The notes beneath the pieces are model-generated. The model had not been told where the DNA came from. It made no database searches and saw only the letters and a program-made list of their open reading frames with translations. The translations under genes were made by a program, and so were the position numbers. Shown one piece after another: positions 16,802 through 24,280 of a DNA stretch of 42,369 nt; the stretch's first letter is position 1, and the number at the start of each line of letters is the position of its first letter. Origin of the DNA: a virus; the IMG/VR virus record IMGVR_UViG_3300024999_000195, positions 1-42,369 of that record; one strand, written 5' to 3'.

Positions 16802-16984
16802 ATGCCAAGACTTAAAAGTGAACAGATAATCGTAAGATTGAGTCCAAAACTTAAAAAACAATTAGAAGAAAAGGCAAAAGACAATCAGACAACGGTTTCA
16901 GAATTAGTAAGACTTTTAATAGAGACAATGCTTATTCAAGATAATCTTAGCTATATTGAGAAATGGAAAGATAATAAGAGCTAG
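16802..16984 (+). CDS. ribbon-helix-helix (CopG/Arc-type) DNA-binding protein
   Basis: A 60-residue protein. The basic N-terminal strand (EQIIVRLSPKLKKQLEEKA) and the second helix with the TTVSELVRLLIETML turn match the RHH fold, in which two chains pair a beta ribbon that enters the DNA major groove. ATG 16802 has a GGAGTG site. It is likely autoregulatory and may also control the divergent P63C promoter. No toxin-like partner gene is attached, so an antitoxin role is not supported. Confidence 0.75.
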   Translation: MPRLKSEQIIVRLSPKLKKQLEEKAKDNQTTVSELVRLLIETMLIQDNLSYIEKWKDNKS

Positions 16985-17031
16985 AGTGTGAAAAATGGTA
17001 AAATATAATGTAATTACATTGGTTATTACAC

Positions 17032-17060
17032 TTGTTATTACATCTAAGATCCTCTATAAT
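17032..17060 (+). promoter_or_regulatory. sigma-A-type promoter before the small-gene pair
   Basis: TTGTTA (17032-17037), 17-base spacer, TATAAT (17055-17060). The stretch ATCCTCTATAATA around the -10 is repeated at the promoter near 37572. GTTATTACA occurs twice at 17022-17041, over and just upstream of the -35, a possible operator. Confidence 0.6.
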
Positions 17061-17122
17061 AATAGATGTAAGGCAAATAAAGCAATTGGCCTTGAAATAT
17101 TAGAGTAGAGGAGTTACATAAT

Positions 17123-17578
17123 ATGACTAAAGCATATGTAATTAAGGATACCAATGGTAATTATGGTGGTAAACTAAATATTTTCTCCAACGCAGAAAAT
17201 GGCAGAGGTGATTACAAGTGGAGTTATTACTCTACTTCCTATCCTTTTAGTTGGTTCGAGTGCGAATGTGATAATTGTAATAAGATTAATTTAGAATTAC
17301 AGAATGCGATTAGTGAACTAAGGGAAATTAATTTATTGGCAGGGTTTGATTTAGAGTGGGAAGTTGTAGAATTTTATAGTCGTGAGGAAGTTGTAGAATT
17401 ATTTGTAAAAGGTAGAGATTTGGGTTGTGGTGGGAATGATAGTTTTGTTGTTATAAAAGATATTGAGAGGGTTTGTAGTGGTTCTAGCAGGAGGATAATT
17501 AGAGAGATTAGGAAGAAATATAAGGAGATGAGTAAGGATATAGGTGATGAATACATAGCAAAAAGTGAGTTGGTATAA
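17123..17578 (+). CDS. hypothetical phage protein
   Basis: A 151-residue soluble protein with a GGAGTTACATAATATG start context. I recognise no family. The N-terminal part is strand-rich with a Cys cluster (FECECDNCNK, about residues 48-57) that may bind metal; the C-terminal part is helical and basic (SSRRIIREIRKKYKEM). It has its own promoter at 17032 and is followed two bases later by a 34-codon gene, with a terminator beyond, so the two form a small independent operon, probably expressed early or from the prophage. Confidence 0.5.
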   Translation: MTKAYVIKDTNGNYGGKLNIFSNAENGRGDYKWSYYSTSYPFSWFECECDNCNKINLELQNAISELREINLLAGFDLEWEVVEFYSREEVVELFVKGRDLGCGGNDSFVVIKDIERVCSGSSRRIIREIRKKYKEMSKDIGDEYIAKSELV

Positions 17579-17580
17579 TT

Positions 17581-17685
17581 ATGGGTAAGATTATTGAATT
17601 TCCTTGCAGAGATTATTACGAGGAATGGAATTATGAAGAGTATTATAGTGAAGAATTTGATAGTTTTAGGCAACAATCGGTTTAG
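17581..17685 (+). CDS. small acidic phage protein, 34 residues
   Basis: It starts two bases after the previous stop and reads MGKIIEFPCRDYYEEW then NYEEYYSEEFDSF. The MGKIIEFP opening followed by an acidic Tyr-rich tail is typical of tiny conserved proteins in Gram-positive phages. There is no independent strong ribosome binding site, so translational coupling is likely. The end of the gene overlaps the terminator stem. Confidence 0.5.
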   Translation: MGKIIEFPCRDYYEEWNYEEYYSEEFDSFRQQSV

Positions 17686-17735
17686 CTAACCGTAGAAGGG
17701 AATACACTCCTCCCTTCTTTTTTTGTTGCCTTTTT
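17668..17735 (+). terminator. compound terminator with nested stems
   Basis: An outer 9-bp stem AGGCAACAA/TTGTTGCCT (17668-17676 with 17723-17731) encloses a CGGTT/AACCG hairpin and an AGAAGGG/CCCTTCT hairpin. T runs follow both the inner stem (T7) and the outer stem (T5), so two stop points are possible. Confidence 0.75.
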
Positions 17736-17807
17736 ATAATAGAAATGAAATTGAGTTGGAGTGTGGTTGGTAGTTAGTAAGAAAATAAAAATTTAAGGAG
17801 TGTGGTT

Positions 17808-18708
17808 ATTAATGTTGTTAACAAAAACGGTAATAATAAAGGATTTAATTTAATAAACCAATTCAAGAAATATAATGAAGACATAAATTCTGCAATTAGT
17901 GAATTGGGGTATGAAAAAAGTTGTTTTTATCTTCCAAAAAACTATTATACTGATATTAATAATTTGGCAAATCTAATTGAACCAATAATTAAAAAGTATA
18001 ATAGATTTCCTACGTATACTGAAATTGCTAACGAATTAGGATTTAGTTCAAATATTATTAATACAAAAGAATCATTAAGTGAAATAAAAAAAATACTAAA
18101 TTATAAAGATCATGGAGAATTAGTTGATGATAGAGGATTTTTGAATAGGTCTTCCTATGAATACATAACTGCTCAATTTTTAATACATAATAATAAAACA
18201 TATAGAAGGGAACAGCGTCCATTTTCAGAAACAAAAGAAGGAACAAACTACTATCGAAGCGATTTCACTTTTTATACTTTCAACAATAAAGAAATACATT
18301 TAGAAATATGGGGGGGGATTAGTTGATACTTATGATTACGATAAGAAAATGGAAGAGAAGATTGCTTTGTATCATAAATATAATATTTCTCTTATTTCTT
18401 TATATCCTAGAGATTTTCTTGGGAAATATGAAGATATACAAAATATTTTGCAATTTAAATTGAGTGCTTTATTAAGAGAAGAATTTAAAATAGTTGAACA
18501 AAACGTATTGATCCCAGGAACCAAAATGTCTGATGAAGAAATATTAAATAAAATAATGGAATATAGTGATGATGGAATTACTTTTCCTTCATATGATAAA
18601 TTAAAAACTGAAAGACAAAACACACTTTATTTAAATGTTTTAAAAAGATATTCTAGTATGAGTGAATTTGCAGAAAAGTATGGTAAAATACCTCATGATA
18701 CCCTATGA
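17808..18708 (+). pseudogene. PD-(D/E)XK-type homing endonuclease, split by a G8 frameshift, apparent AUU start
   Basis: The first frame runs to a stop at 18326. Reading on after removal of one G from the run of eight at 18310-18317 joins it without a break to the frame ending at 18708, giving about 300 residues. The nuclease core is split at that run: YEYITAQFLIHNNKTYRREQ, NYYRSDFTFYTF, HLEIWGG, then YDYDKKMEEKIALYHKYNIS, LISLYPRDF. Asp and Glu-x-Trp match PD-(D/E)XK HEGs. AAGGAG at 17795-17800 places ATT 17808 seven bases away; the GTG at 17802 is too close and the ATG at 17812 is in another frame. The tail holds helical DNA-binding repeats (PSYDKLKTE, LNVLKRYSSMSEFAEKYG). Confidence 0.6.
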
Positions 18709-19025
18709 ATTATTGGAATAAGGAGAGGATATTTAGTGTATTCGAAAATAAATTAATAAAAGATGGATTTTTAGGGTCTAACAGTAATTTAAATGATTTC
18801 CAAGGTGGATTTACAAGCATATTATTAAACAGATATAAGAAAAGTATATTATATGTAAAAATAGACTTCTATAAATATTATATTGGTAACGGGAATTTAC
18901 TACCTAATGAAGAAATAAAATATTTACAAAATATTTTGATAAAAGGAATGTATGGAAATAAAACGATATTGACTGATGAAAATAAATTAGATATTGAAAA
19001 TGCAATAAATTTCAGCATTGGTTAA
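18705..19025 (+). CDS. C-terminal DNA-binding part of the broken HEG, or coupled small protein
   Basis: A 106-residue frame whose ATG overlaps the preceding stop (ATGA). Sequence YWNKERIFSVFENKLIKDG then GSNSNLNDFQGGFTSILLNR continues the repeat style of the upstream HEG tail (W/x-E-x-I helices followed by a fold-recognition segment), so it was probably the C-terminus of a longer endonuclease before a second frame change. The four-base overlap could still allow coupled translation. It has no independent ribosome binding site of note. Confidence 0.45.
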   Translation: MNYWNKERIFSVFENKLIKDGFLGSNSNLNDFQGGFTSILLNRYKKSILYVKIDFYKYYIGNGNLLPNEEIKYLQNILIKGMYGNKTILTDENKLDIENAINFSIG

Positions 19026-19054
19026 ATAATTAAATGAAAGAAGGAAATATAAAA

Positions 19055-19540
19055 ATGGCAAACAAAAAATTAACAACTTCTATAATGTCAAAATCATTAA
19101 CTAAATTCAATGAGAGACTTTCCCTAACTGTAACAGATCGTTTTTCAGATTCTTATAATATAGAAATAAATAAATACTTTAAAACTTCGGAAGTTCAAAA
19201 ACTTATTGTTGATTATCTATCTTTTAAAGAAGAATTGCCTAACTTAGTAAATGAATTAGAATTAATTAAAGATACCACATATCTATATTATGCTTTATTA
19301 GTAAAGTATTTTACTAATGTGCCTTTTTCAGATAATCTTGTGGAATTGATATCTGGAGTAGAAACATTAATTGATTTAGAAATATTTGACCATATTATAG
19401 GTGCGCTACCTAAAGAAGAAATTGAAAGAGTAAATGATCTAATTAAGAAGATGACAGATAATTTGCCTTTGGCAAATAAATTATTGGGAATTGAGAATGA
19501 CAAGACAACTGAAGAAGTACAAGAATTAGTAGAAGAGTGA
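19055..19540 (+). CDS. putative tail assembly chaperone
   Basis: A 161-residue protein. ATG 19055 is preferred over 19034 because GAAAGAAGG lies between them. The layout is a short basic N-terminus, an EINKYFKTSEVQKLIVDYL core, a mid-section YLYYALLVKYFTNVPFSDN, and an acidic tail (IENDKTTEEVQELVEE). This resembles conserved proteins encoded upstream of tape measure genes in low-GC Gram-positive phages and probably helps tape measure folding or tube initiation. No slippery frameshift extension is evident, unlike classical G/GT chaperone pairs. Confidence 0.5.
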   Translation: MANKKLTTSIMSKSLTKFNERLSLTVTDRFSDSYNIEINKYFKTSEVQKLIVDYLSFKEELPNLVNELELIKDTTYLYYALLVKYFTNVPFSDNLVELISGVETLIDLEIFDHIIGALPKEEIERVNDLIKKMTDNLPLANKLLGIENDKTTEEVQELVEE

Positions 19541-19547
19541 TGATGAT

Positions 19548-20009
19548 ATGCAAGTAAAACAAATGAATTTGCATAATCTTATGTCTAGTTCTGAGTTTAA
19601 AAAAAAAGTAGATTATATTAGAGGTGTTGGAGAACAAAGATTGCGAGACGCTATATGGGATAATGTTTATGCCACCTATACCCCGAAATATTACGTTAGA
19701 CAATATGAACTTTTAAATAGTGTGAGTTCGTCAGTTAAATTTAATACGACTTCATTTGAGATTAAGGTGTTTTGTGATTCAGAGAAGATGGATCATTTTT
19801 CGGTTGTCGATGGTTTACCTACTTATGTTGCTCCTTTAATGAATTACGGGTTCTCATGGAATGGATGGGAAGATACTACTCCTGACTATTTTCATAATCG
19901 TCCTGAATCTAAATTTCTTGAAAAGGCAATAGAAAAAATACAAATGGATTTGCAAAAAATGCTTGTTGATGCTGTCGTAGTGGCGCTTAATAGTAATAGG
20001 TATAGATAA
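19548..20009 (+). CDS. HK97 gp10-like neck / tail component
   Basis: A 153-residue protein starting seven bases after the previous stop, with a GAGTGATGATG site. The pattern is a helical start (NLHNLMSSSEFKKKVDYIRG), YATYTPKYYVRQYELLNSV, a beta section, then a closing NRPESKFLEKAIEKIQMDLQK. Aromatic YTPKYYVR followed by a C-terminal amphipathic helix is the usual layout of HK97 gp10-like proteins that sit at the head-tail junction or tail. In most siphophages this gene lies before the tail tube gene, so its position here just before the tape measure is unusual. Confidence 0.5.
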   Translation: MQVKQMNLHNLMSSSEFKKKVDYIRGVGEQRLRDAIWDNVYATYTPKYYVRQYELLNSVSSSVKFNTTSFEIKVFCDSEKMDHFSVVDGLPTYVAPLMNYGFSWNGWEDTTPDYFHNRPESKFLEKAIEKIQMDLQKMLVDAVVVALNSNRYR

Positions 20010-20023
20010 TAATATGTAATGAA

Positions 20024-20051
20024 AAAGAGACACTAACCAAAGTGTCTCTTT
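20024..20051. terminator. bidirectional terminator between convergent genes
   Basis: A perfect 11-bp stem AAAGAGACACT/AGTGTCTCTTT (20024-20034 with 20041-20051) with A-rich 5' and T-rich 3' flanks. It can end both the tail operon on the plus strand and the moron on the minus strand. Confidence 0.8.
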
Positions 20052-20071
20052 ATTAATGTTATTCTTTATAC

Positions 20072-20551
20072 CTATCTAAGTCTTTTAATAACATTTTCTA
20101 CATCGAATCTATCTCCACCTCTATTAAAAGAAAATATTGCAATACTATTGTCTTTAAAAGTAATTGTTAAATAATACATTAATTTAGTTATTTTTGTTCC
20201 GTCATTTATTCCAGAAATACCACCAACAATAGCACCAACTCCTCCCATTGCGCTTCCAATGATAGCTCTATTAATTACACTTTTCTCTTTCTCTACTAAT
20301 TGTTTAGAAGAAGAAATTTCTAATTTTTCTATGGAATATATTGGTATTTTTATGTTATCAATTTTTAATTTGCTTTCTTCAAAAGATATTCTTACATCTA
20401 TTTCTTTTGCTAGTTCGTTTATACCATCAACATGTTTAAAGGAAACAAGTTGTATTATGCCTTTTTTCTTTTGTATATTTAAATATCTAATAAAAAGAAA
20501 CGAAAGTAATAATGGAATAGAAAATATGAGAAGAATTAATTTTTCATTCAT
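20072..20551 (-). CDS. membrane-anchored moron protein
   Basis: A 159-residue protein on the strand opposite to the tail genes. Residues 3-22 form a membrane segment (KLILLIFSIPLLLSFLFIRY). The middle is a PH-like strand-rich region, and residues about 92-110 are a Gly-rich stretch (AIIGSAMGGVGAIVGGISG) of glycine-zipper type. It has its own TTGATT-17-TATAAT promoter and a shared terminator, the hallmark of a moron expressed from the prophage. It might alter the envelope or block superinfection; nothing in the sequence proves this. The ribosome binding site is weak. Confidence 0.55.
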   Translation of the reverse strand: MNEKLILLIFSIPLLLSFLFIRYLNIQKKKGIIQLVSFKHVDGINELAKEIDVRISFEESKLKIDNIKIPIYSIEKLEISSSKQLVEKEKSVINRAIIGSAMGGVGAIVGGISGINDGTKITKLMYYLTITFKDNSIAIFSFNRGGDRFDVENVIKRLR

Positions 20552-20583
20552 TATTTAACACTCATTTTTACCATTATATTGAT

Positions 20584-20612
20584 ATTATACATTTTTTAGA
20601 ATATTAAATCAA
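20584..20612 (-). promoter_or_regulatory. sigma-A-type promoter of the membrane moron
   Basis: On the minus strand TTGATT (20612-20607) and TATAAT (20589-20584) with 17 bases between, about 30 bases before the moron ATG. Confidence 0.65.
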
Positions 20613-20650
20613 GTTTTTATTTACCAAAAACAGAGGTGAGGTGAAATTAA

Positions 20651-21952
20651 TTGGCTGATAATTTAGGATTAGTCATACAGGTTAATTATGCAAGCAGTCA
20701 GAGAAATATTGATGATGCTATTAGGAGATTACAAACTTATGTTGATAGTAGAAGTTTACATATTGCTTTTGATTCAACATCAATTAGAGGATTGGATCAA
20801 ATAAGTAGAGCGATTGCCCCTGCTGTTAGTCAAACTAATAACCTTAATTCTTCAATGCAAAATTTAGAAAGAACAATGCAAAATGTAAACAAACAATCTT
20901 TTGCTGAAACAAGACGCAATGGAATGTTGACTGAAATAAAAGAAGTAAGAGAATTAGAAAACGCTTTTGGACAATTGACAAAAGTTACAGAAATATTTAA
21001 TGCTAGAACTGGATCTAGAAGCATTAATGATGACACTACCAATTACAAAAAACAACGAGAAGCAGTAGATGCGTTAAATGCTTCTAAAATGAAAATGCAA
21101 CAATCGTTAGAACCATTTAAATTAAATCCTACATTAGTTACAGAAGTTCAGCAATTATCTCAAAAAATAAAAGAATTGGATATGTCAAATGTATCTAAAA
21201 CCAATGTTCAAGAAATTAGAAATCAAATAACTACTCTTACTCAATTAGCAAGAGAAATAGATAATGTAAAAAAAGCAGAAGAAAGATTAGCACAGGAGCA
21301 ACTAAAGCAACGTCAATTAGCAGAGCAAAATATTCAAAGACAACAGCAACTATATGCAGGATTATTTAATCAAACAGAAAAATCAATACAACAACAAGCT
21401 AATTTATTAAATACTAGAATGCAATCTGCTTTAGGAATAGGTGTTAAAGTAAATGGTCTTTCTCCAGAAAGTTCTAGAGTATTAGAAAGTCAGTTAGAAC
21501 GATATAAGAACATTATCAAACAATTTCAAGGAAAAAATGAATTAGGTATAAATATAAGACCAGAGCAATTAACACAATTGCAAAATCTTGAAAACAGAAT
21601 AAAGAGATTTTACGAAACCATAAGGCAAGGGCAAAATGATTCTCATGGTTTTAATTTTACTCAATATGACCAATTTACTCGTCTAAATCCTGCTATTACT
21701 AATGCAACCCATGCACAGCAATATTATAATACTTCTTTATTAGAAGGTCATAGATTAATCGCTTCTAATATTCAACAAACAGAACAATATATAAGAGTTA
21801 CACAACAATTAAGAAATGGAAGTCAGCATCTAAATTTAGGTGTCTATATTGATAGAGCTACAGGTCAAATGTATCAATTCAACGAAGCTTTGAGAGATGG
21901 AATGACTAGAAGTTGGGGTTTGGGAGAAGCGATGAGCACAGCTGCCACAAAG
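20651..21952 (+). CDS. tail tape measure protein, exon 1
   Basis: The TTG start at 20651 follows GGTGAGGTG. This exon gives about 434 residues rich in Gln/Glu/Asn coiled coil (for example QQLYAGLFNQTEKSIQQQAN) and ends LGEAMSTAATK before group I intron 1. With exons 2-4 the gene encodes about 1817 residues. The tape measure protein sets tail length, fills the tube and helps DNA entry. The splice point is not certain: AGGT at 21951-21954 can pair with GCCT inside the intron, but an in-frame join with the next exon is easiest at 21952 or 21943. Without splicing the protein would stop at 21967. Confidence 0.8.
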
Positions 21953-22375
21953 GTAACAACAAGATAATTTTATTATTTTGTAGCCTCGTATGTACAGAAA
22001 TGTGCATAGGACACAACACGCATATGCAGGTAACTCCTAAAGCTCTACACCACAATATAAAGATGAAATAAGTTTTATATGATGGGACGAAAGTAGAAAA
22101 AACGTAGAGATGGATATAAGGTTAAATCCTAAGTATCCGTAAACAATGGATGTTCATGCAGGGAAAATCCGAATAGGATTGCCCTCAACGACTATGGCTG
22201 AAATGCCAGTACCCTACAAGTGATTGGTAGTGGGAAGTGTGTTGCCCTTAACAGGTAAAGCTGAAGGTGAAGAATTAGTCTGCACGTTGTATGAAAGTAC
22301 AAGAAGTTAATTTTAAACATTTTTTTTGTTTAATTGATAACTGCTGATATTTAACAAATGTCGGTGAACATATTG
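21953..22375 (+). ncRNA. group I intron 1 in the tape measure gene (ends approximate)
   Basis: About 420 bases without a long open frame. P7 is visible as GACTA (22190-22194, in CAACGACTA) with TAGTC (22276-22280, preceded by GAAGAAT). A P4-like GCAGGGAAAATCC segment precedes it. A P2-type hairpin (TATGTAC/GTGCATA) lies in the first 90 bases, and P9 hairpins TTGTA/TACAA and TTAAACA/TGTTTAA follow P7. The 5' guide GCCT can pair with exon AGGT. The 3' end is probably at G22375 (AACATATTG before exon GCAATGG, similar to the intron 2 end) or G22366. Confidence 0.7.
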
Positions 22376-22654
22376 GCAATGGTTTGGTCTGTGGTCATGG
22401 GAAGTATGTACGGATTATTAAACGTTCTCCAACAAATTCCATCTGCAATTATTGAGATTGATACTAGATTAGTAGAAATGTCTAAAGTAATGTCTTCCAA
22501 TACAGATTATAGTTTATTGATGGATAACCTTTCTAAATCTGCAAGTAATTATGGCAGAACAATTACTGAGACACAAGATGCAGTGGTAGAATTTGGTAAA
22601 CAAGGATTTGAAGCTGCTCAAGCTATGGAAATGGCTAATACCGCACTTTTGGGT
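22376..22654 (+). CDS. tail tape measure protein, exon 2
   Basis: About 93 residues: AMVWSVVMGSMYGLLNVLQQ, EIDTRLVEMSKVMSS, then QDAVVEFGKQGF to ANTALLG. The Trp followed by a short hydrophobic stretch, then a conserved EIDT and a KVM segment, is the N-terminal hallmark of TP901-type tape measure proteins. The exon ends at GGT 22652-22654 on a codon boundary. The 5' boundary is uncertain by about 10-20 bases. Reading straight on past 22654 meets a stop at once. Confidence 0.75.
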
Positions 22655-23847
22655 AGATAGTGCTCCCTAATACGGCAACGTATTAGTGAAAAGTTGGCTT
22701 GTTCGGGAAAACTCCAGAGATGGACAATTCCGAGGATAATTATTTTTATAATCGCGCTTAAATCGTATGACCATACTCATTTTTCAACAGAGGGGAAAGT
22801 GTTGTATGGTAATTATATGTCTAAATTGTGAAAAAGAGTTTAAGAGAAAACCCAGTCAAGTAAGTAGAGCAAAAAGACATTTCTGTTCAAGAGAATGCAA
22901 AAATGAATATCTTGATAAATATCATATGGTGGTATGTAATTGTCATCAATGTGATAAGGAATTTAAAATTAAAAAAGGTCATTACAAAAGATTTGAAAAT
23001 GGTGAGATCAAAAATCTATTTTGTTCACAGGAATGCAAAGCAGATTATGAATCTACACTTAAACAAGAAAAACATTGGAAATATAATAGGATTCCGGTTA
23101 CTTGTAAGTGGTGTGGTGGTGATTATTCTGTAATACCTAGTCAGTTAAATAGAACTAATTTTTGTTCAAAAGAATGTCAACATCAGTGGTTAAATGTTTA
23201 TTCAAAAACTGAAGAGTTTAAAGAAAATATGAGAAAAGCAAGTTTATTAGGTAAAAAGTTTACGCCTTCTAAGTTAACTAAACCAGAAAGATTCACATTA
23301 AAGTATTTAGAAGAACACAACATAGAATATATACCTCAACATTTAATGTATGATAAATTTACTGTTGACTTTTATCTTCCAGCATTAGATATTGTGATTG
23401 AGGTATTAGGTGATTATTGGCATGGGCATCCTGATAAATTCGGAGAAGGAGAAAATAAAAAACCACTAACCGACAGGCAAAAACATACTAAACAAAATGA
23501 TGATTCAAGATATAAATATTTAACGAAATGTGGGCATAAAGTATATATGATTTGGGAATGCGACATTTATAAAGACATCGAAAACACGATGTCTTTTTTG
23601 TTTATGTAAGTATGGTTATATATTTAAGGCGATTATAAATAATTATCTGTAGAGACTGAGTGGATATATGGTAATATATGTCCCATGCCAACCACCCTTA
23701 CATCCTCTAGTAAGGGTGAAGATACAGTCCGACCCACACATATAATCTAAAAAAGAAAGTGTGGAGTTAGGTAGAAATTCCTAACCGCTATAACATTTAT
23801 GTTGTAGTCAGTAATCAAAAAATAATTTTGATGAAAGTAACAGACTG
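22655..23847 (+). ncRNA. group I intron 2 in the tape measure gene, carrying an HEG
   Basis: A 1193-base intron between GGT (exon end U22654) and exon GCAAATG, with terminal G at 23847. P2 is a perfect 8-bp hairpin CTAATACG/CGTATTAG with a GCAA tetraloop (22667-22686). P7 pairs GACTG (23654-23658) with CAGTC (23725-23729, in GAAGATACAGTCC). P9 CCACAC/GTGTGG and further hairpins follow. The HEG lies in a peripheral loop between the core halves. Removal joins NTALLG to ANVTGLKTN in frame. Confidence 0.85.
22806..23609 (+). CDS. intron-encoded homing endonuclease, Vsr/EDxHD type with zinc fingers
   Basis: A 267-residue protein. ATG 22806 is preferred to 22767 because GAGGGG lies nine bases before it. 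The first 130 residues hold three CxxC...C-x4-C treble-clef zinc fingers (CLNCEKEF, CHQCDKEF, CKWCGGDY, each closed by FCSxEC). The nuclease domain reads FTVDFYLPALDIVIEVLGDY, WHGHPDKFG, then NDDSRYKYLTKCGHKVYMIW, ECDIY, the EDxHD/Vsr-like pattern of phage intron HEGs such as I-Bth0305I. It presumably cuts intron-less tape measure alleles at the exon 2-3 junction and spreads intron 2. Confidence 0.85.
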   Translation: MVIICLNCEKEFKRKPSQVSRAKRHFCSRECKNEYLDKYHMVVCNCHQCDKEFKIKKGHYKRFENGEIKNLFCSQECKADYESTLKQEKHWKYNRIPVTCKWCGGDYSVIPSQLNRTNFCSKECQHQWLNVYSKTEEFKENMRKASLLGKKFTPSKLTKPERFTLKYLEEHNIEYIPQHLMYDKFTVDFYLPALDIVIEVLGDYWHGHPDKFGEGENKKPLTDRQKHTKQNDDSRYKYLTKCGHKVYMIWECDIYKDIENTMSFLFM

Positions 23848-23963
23848 GCAAATGTGACGGGTTTAAAGACGAATCAAATGGCTGGATATTTAACAGCCAC
23901 AATGGCCCAATTTAATATAGTGGCCGAGGAATCGGTGTCCATCGTAAATAAAATTAATGAGGT
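23848..23963 (+). CDS. tail tape measure protein, exon 3
   Basis: A 116-base micro-exon coding ANVTGLKTNQMAGYLTATMA, then QFNIVAEESVSIVNKINEV. This matches the tape measure segment ANV..L....A...LTA...QF...A..S..I...LNEV. It lies between introns 2 and 3 and ends in the middle of a Val codon (GT at 23962-23963). It is too short to be found as a gene on its own and has no ribosome binding site. Confidence 0.8.
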
Positions 23964-24280
23964 TAACTTATTAGCCTCCTAATATGGTGACATATTAGTA
24001 AAAATTCTTAAACTGTCTGGGAAGTCCTTAGAGCCTTATAAACTACAACGTAGATGGAAACGTCAGGCGTGAATGTTTGAAAATTATAAGGATTGGGCAA
24101 TCAGCATCGAAATCCCTTAAAAGGGAGACGTTCAACGACTATAATAGAAGTAGTTTTATTTAAAACTATAAGGGATAGTCTGAACTTTATGGAAATCATA
24201 AAGAAGTAGAAAGAAATTTCTATTCGCCACTATAATATAGTGGTCAGTACCTTTAAAACTAAAGGGAAAGTAACAGAATG
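23964..24280 (+). ncRNA. group I intron 3 in the tape measure gene
   Basis: A compact 317-base intron without an open frame. Exon GAGGT pairs with guide GCCTC (5 bp with the required U-G at the splice site). P2 is CTAATATG/CATATTAG with a GTGA tetraloop (23979-23998). P7 pairs GACTAT (24137-24142) with ATAGTC (24175-24180). P9 hairpins CTTTATG/CATAAAG, TAGAAA/TTTCTA, CCACTAT/ATAGTGG and CCTTTA/TAAAGG follow. The last base is G24280. Its 5' and 3' ends resemble intron 2. Confidence 0.85.

Noticed and set aside
16802-16984. RHH protein as antitoxin of a toxin-antitoxin pair
   Set aside because: No adjacent toxin-like gene; the next gene is 138 bases away with its own promoter and no toxin motif.
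22358-22375. ATG at 22358 as a gene start
   Set aside because: It is at the 3' end of intron 1 with no ribosome binding site, and the downstream protein is the continuation of the tape measure sequence.
24240-24280. GTG at 24240 as start of a separate large tail protein
   Set aside because: It lies inside group I intron 3, after the P9 hairpins and without a ribosome binding site; splicing gives an in-frame tape measure exon.
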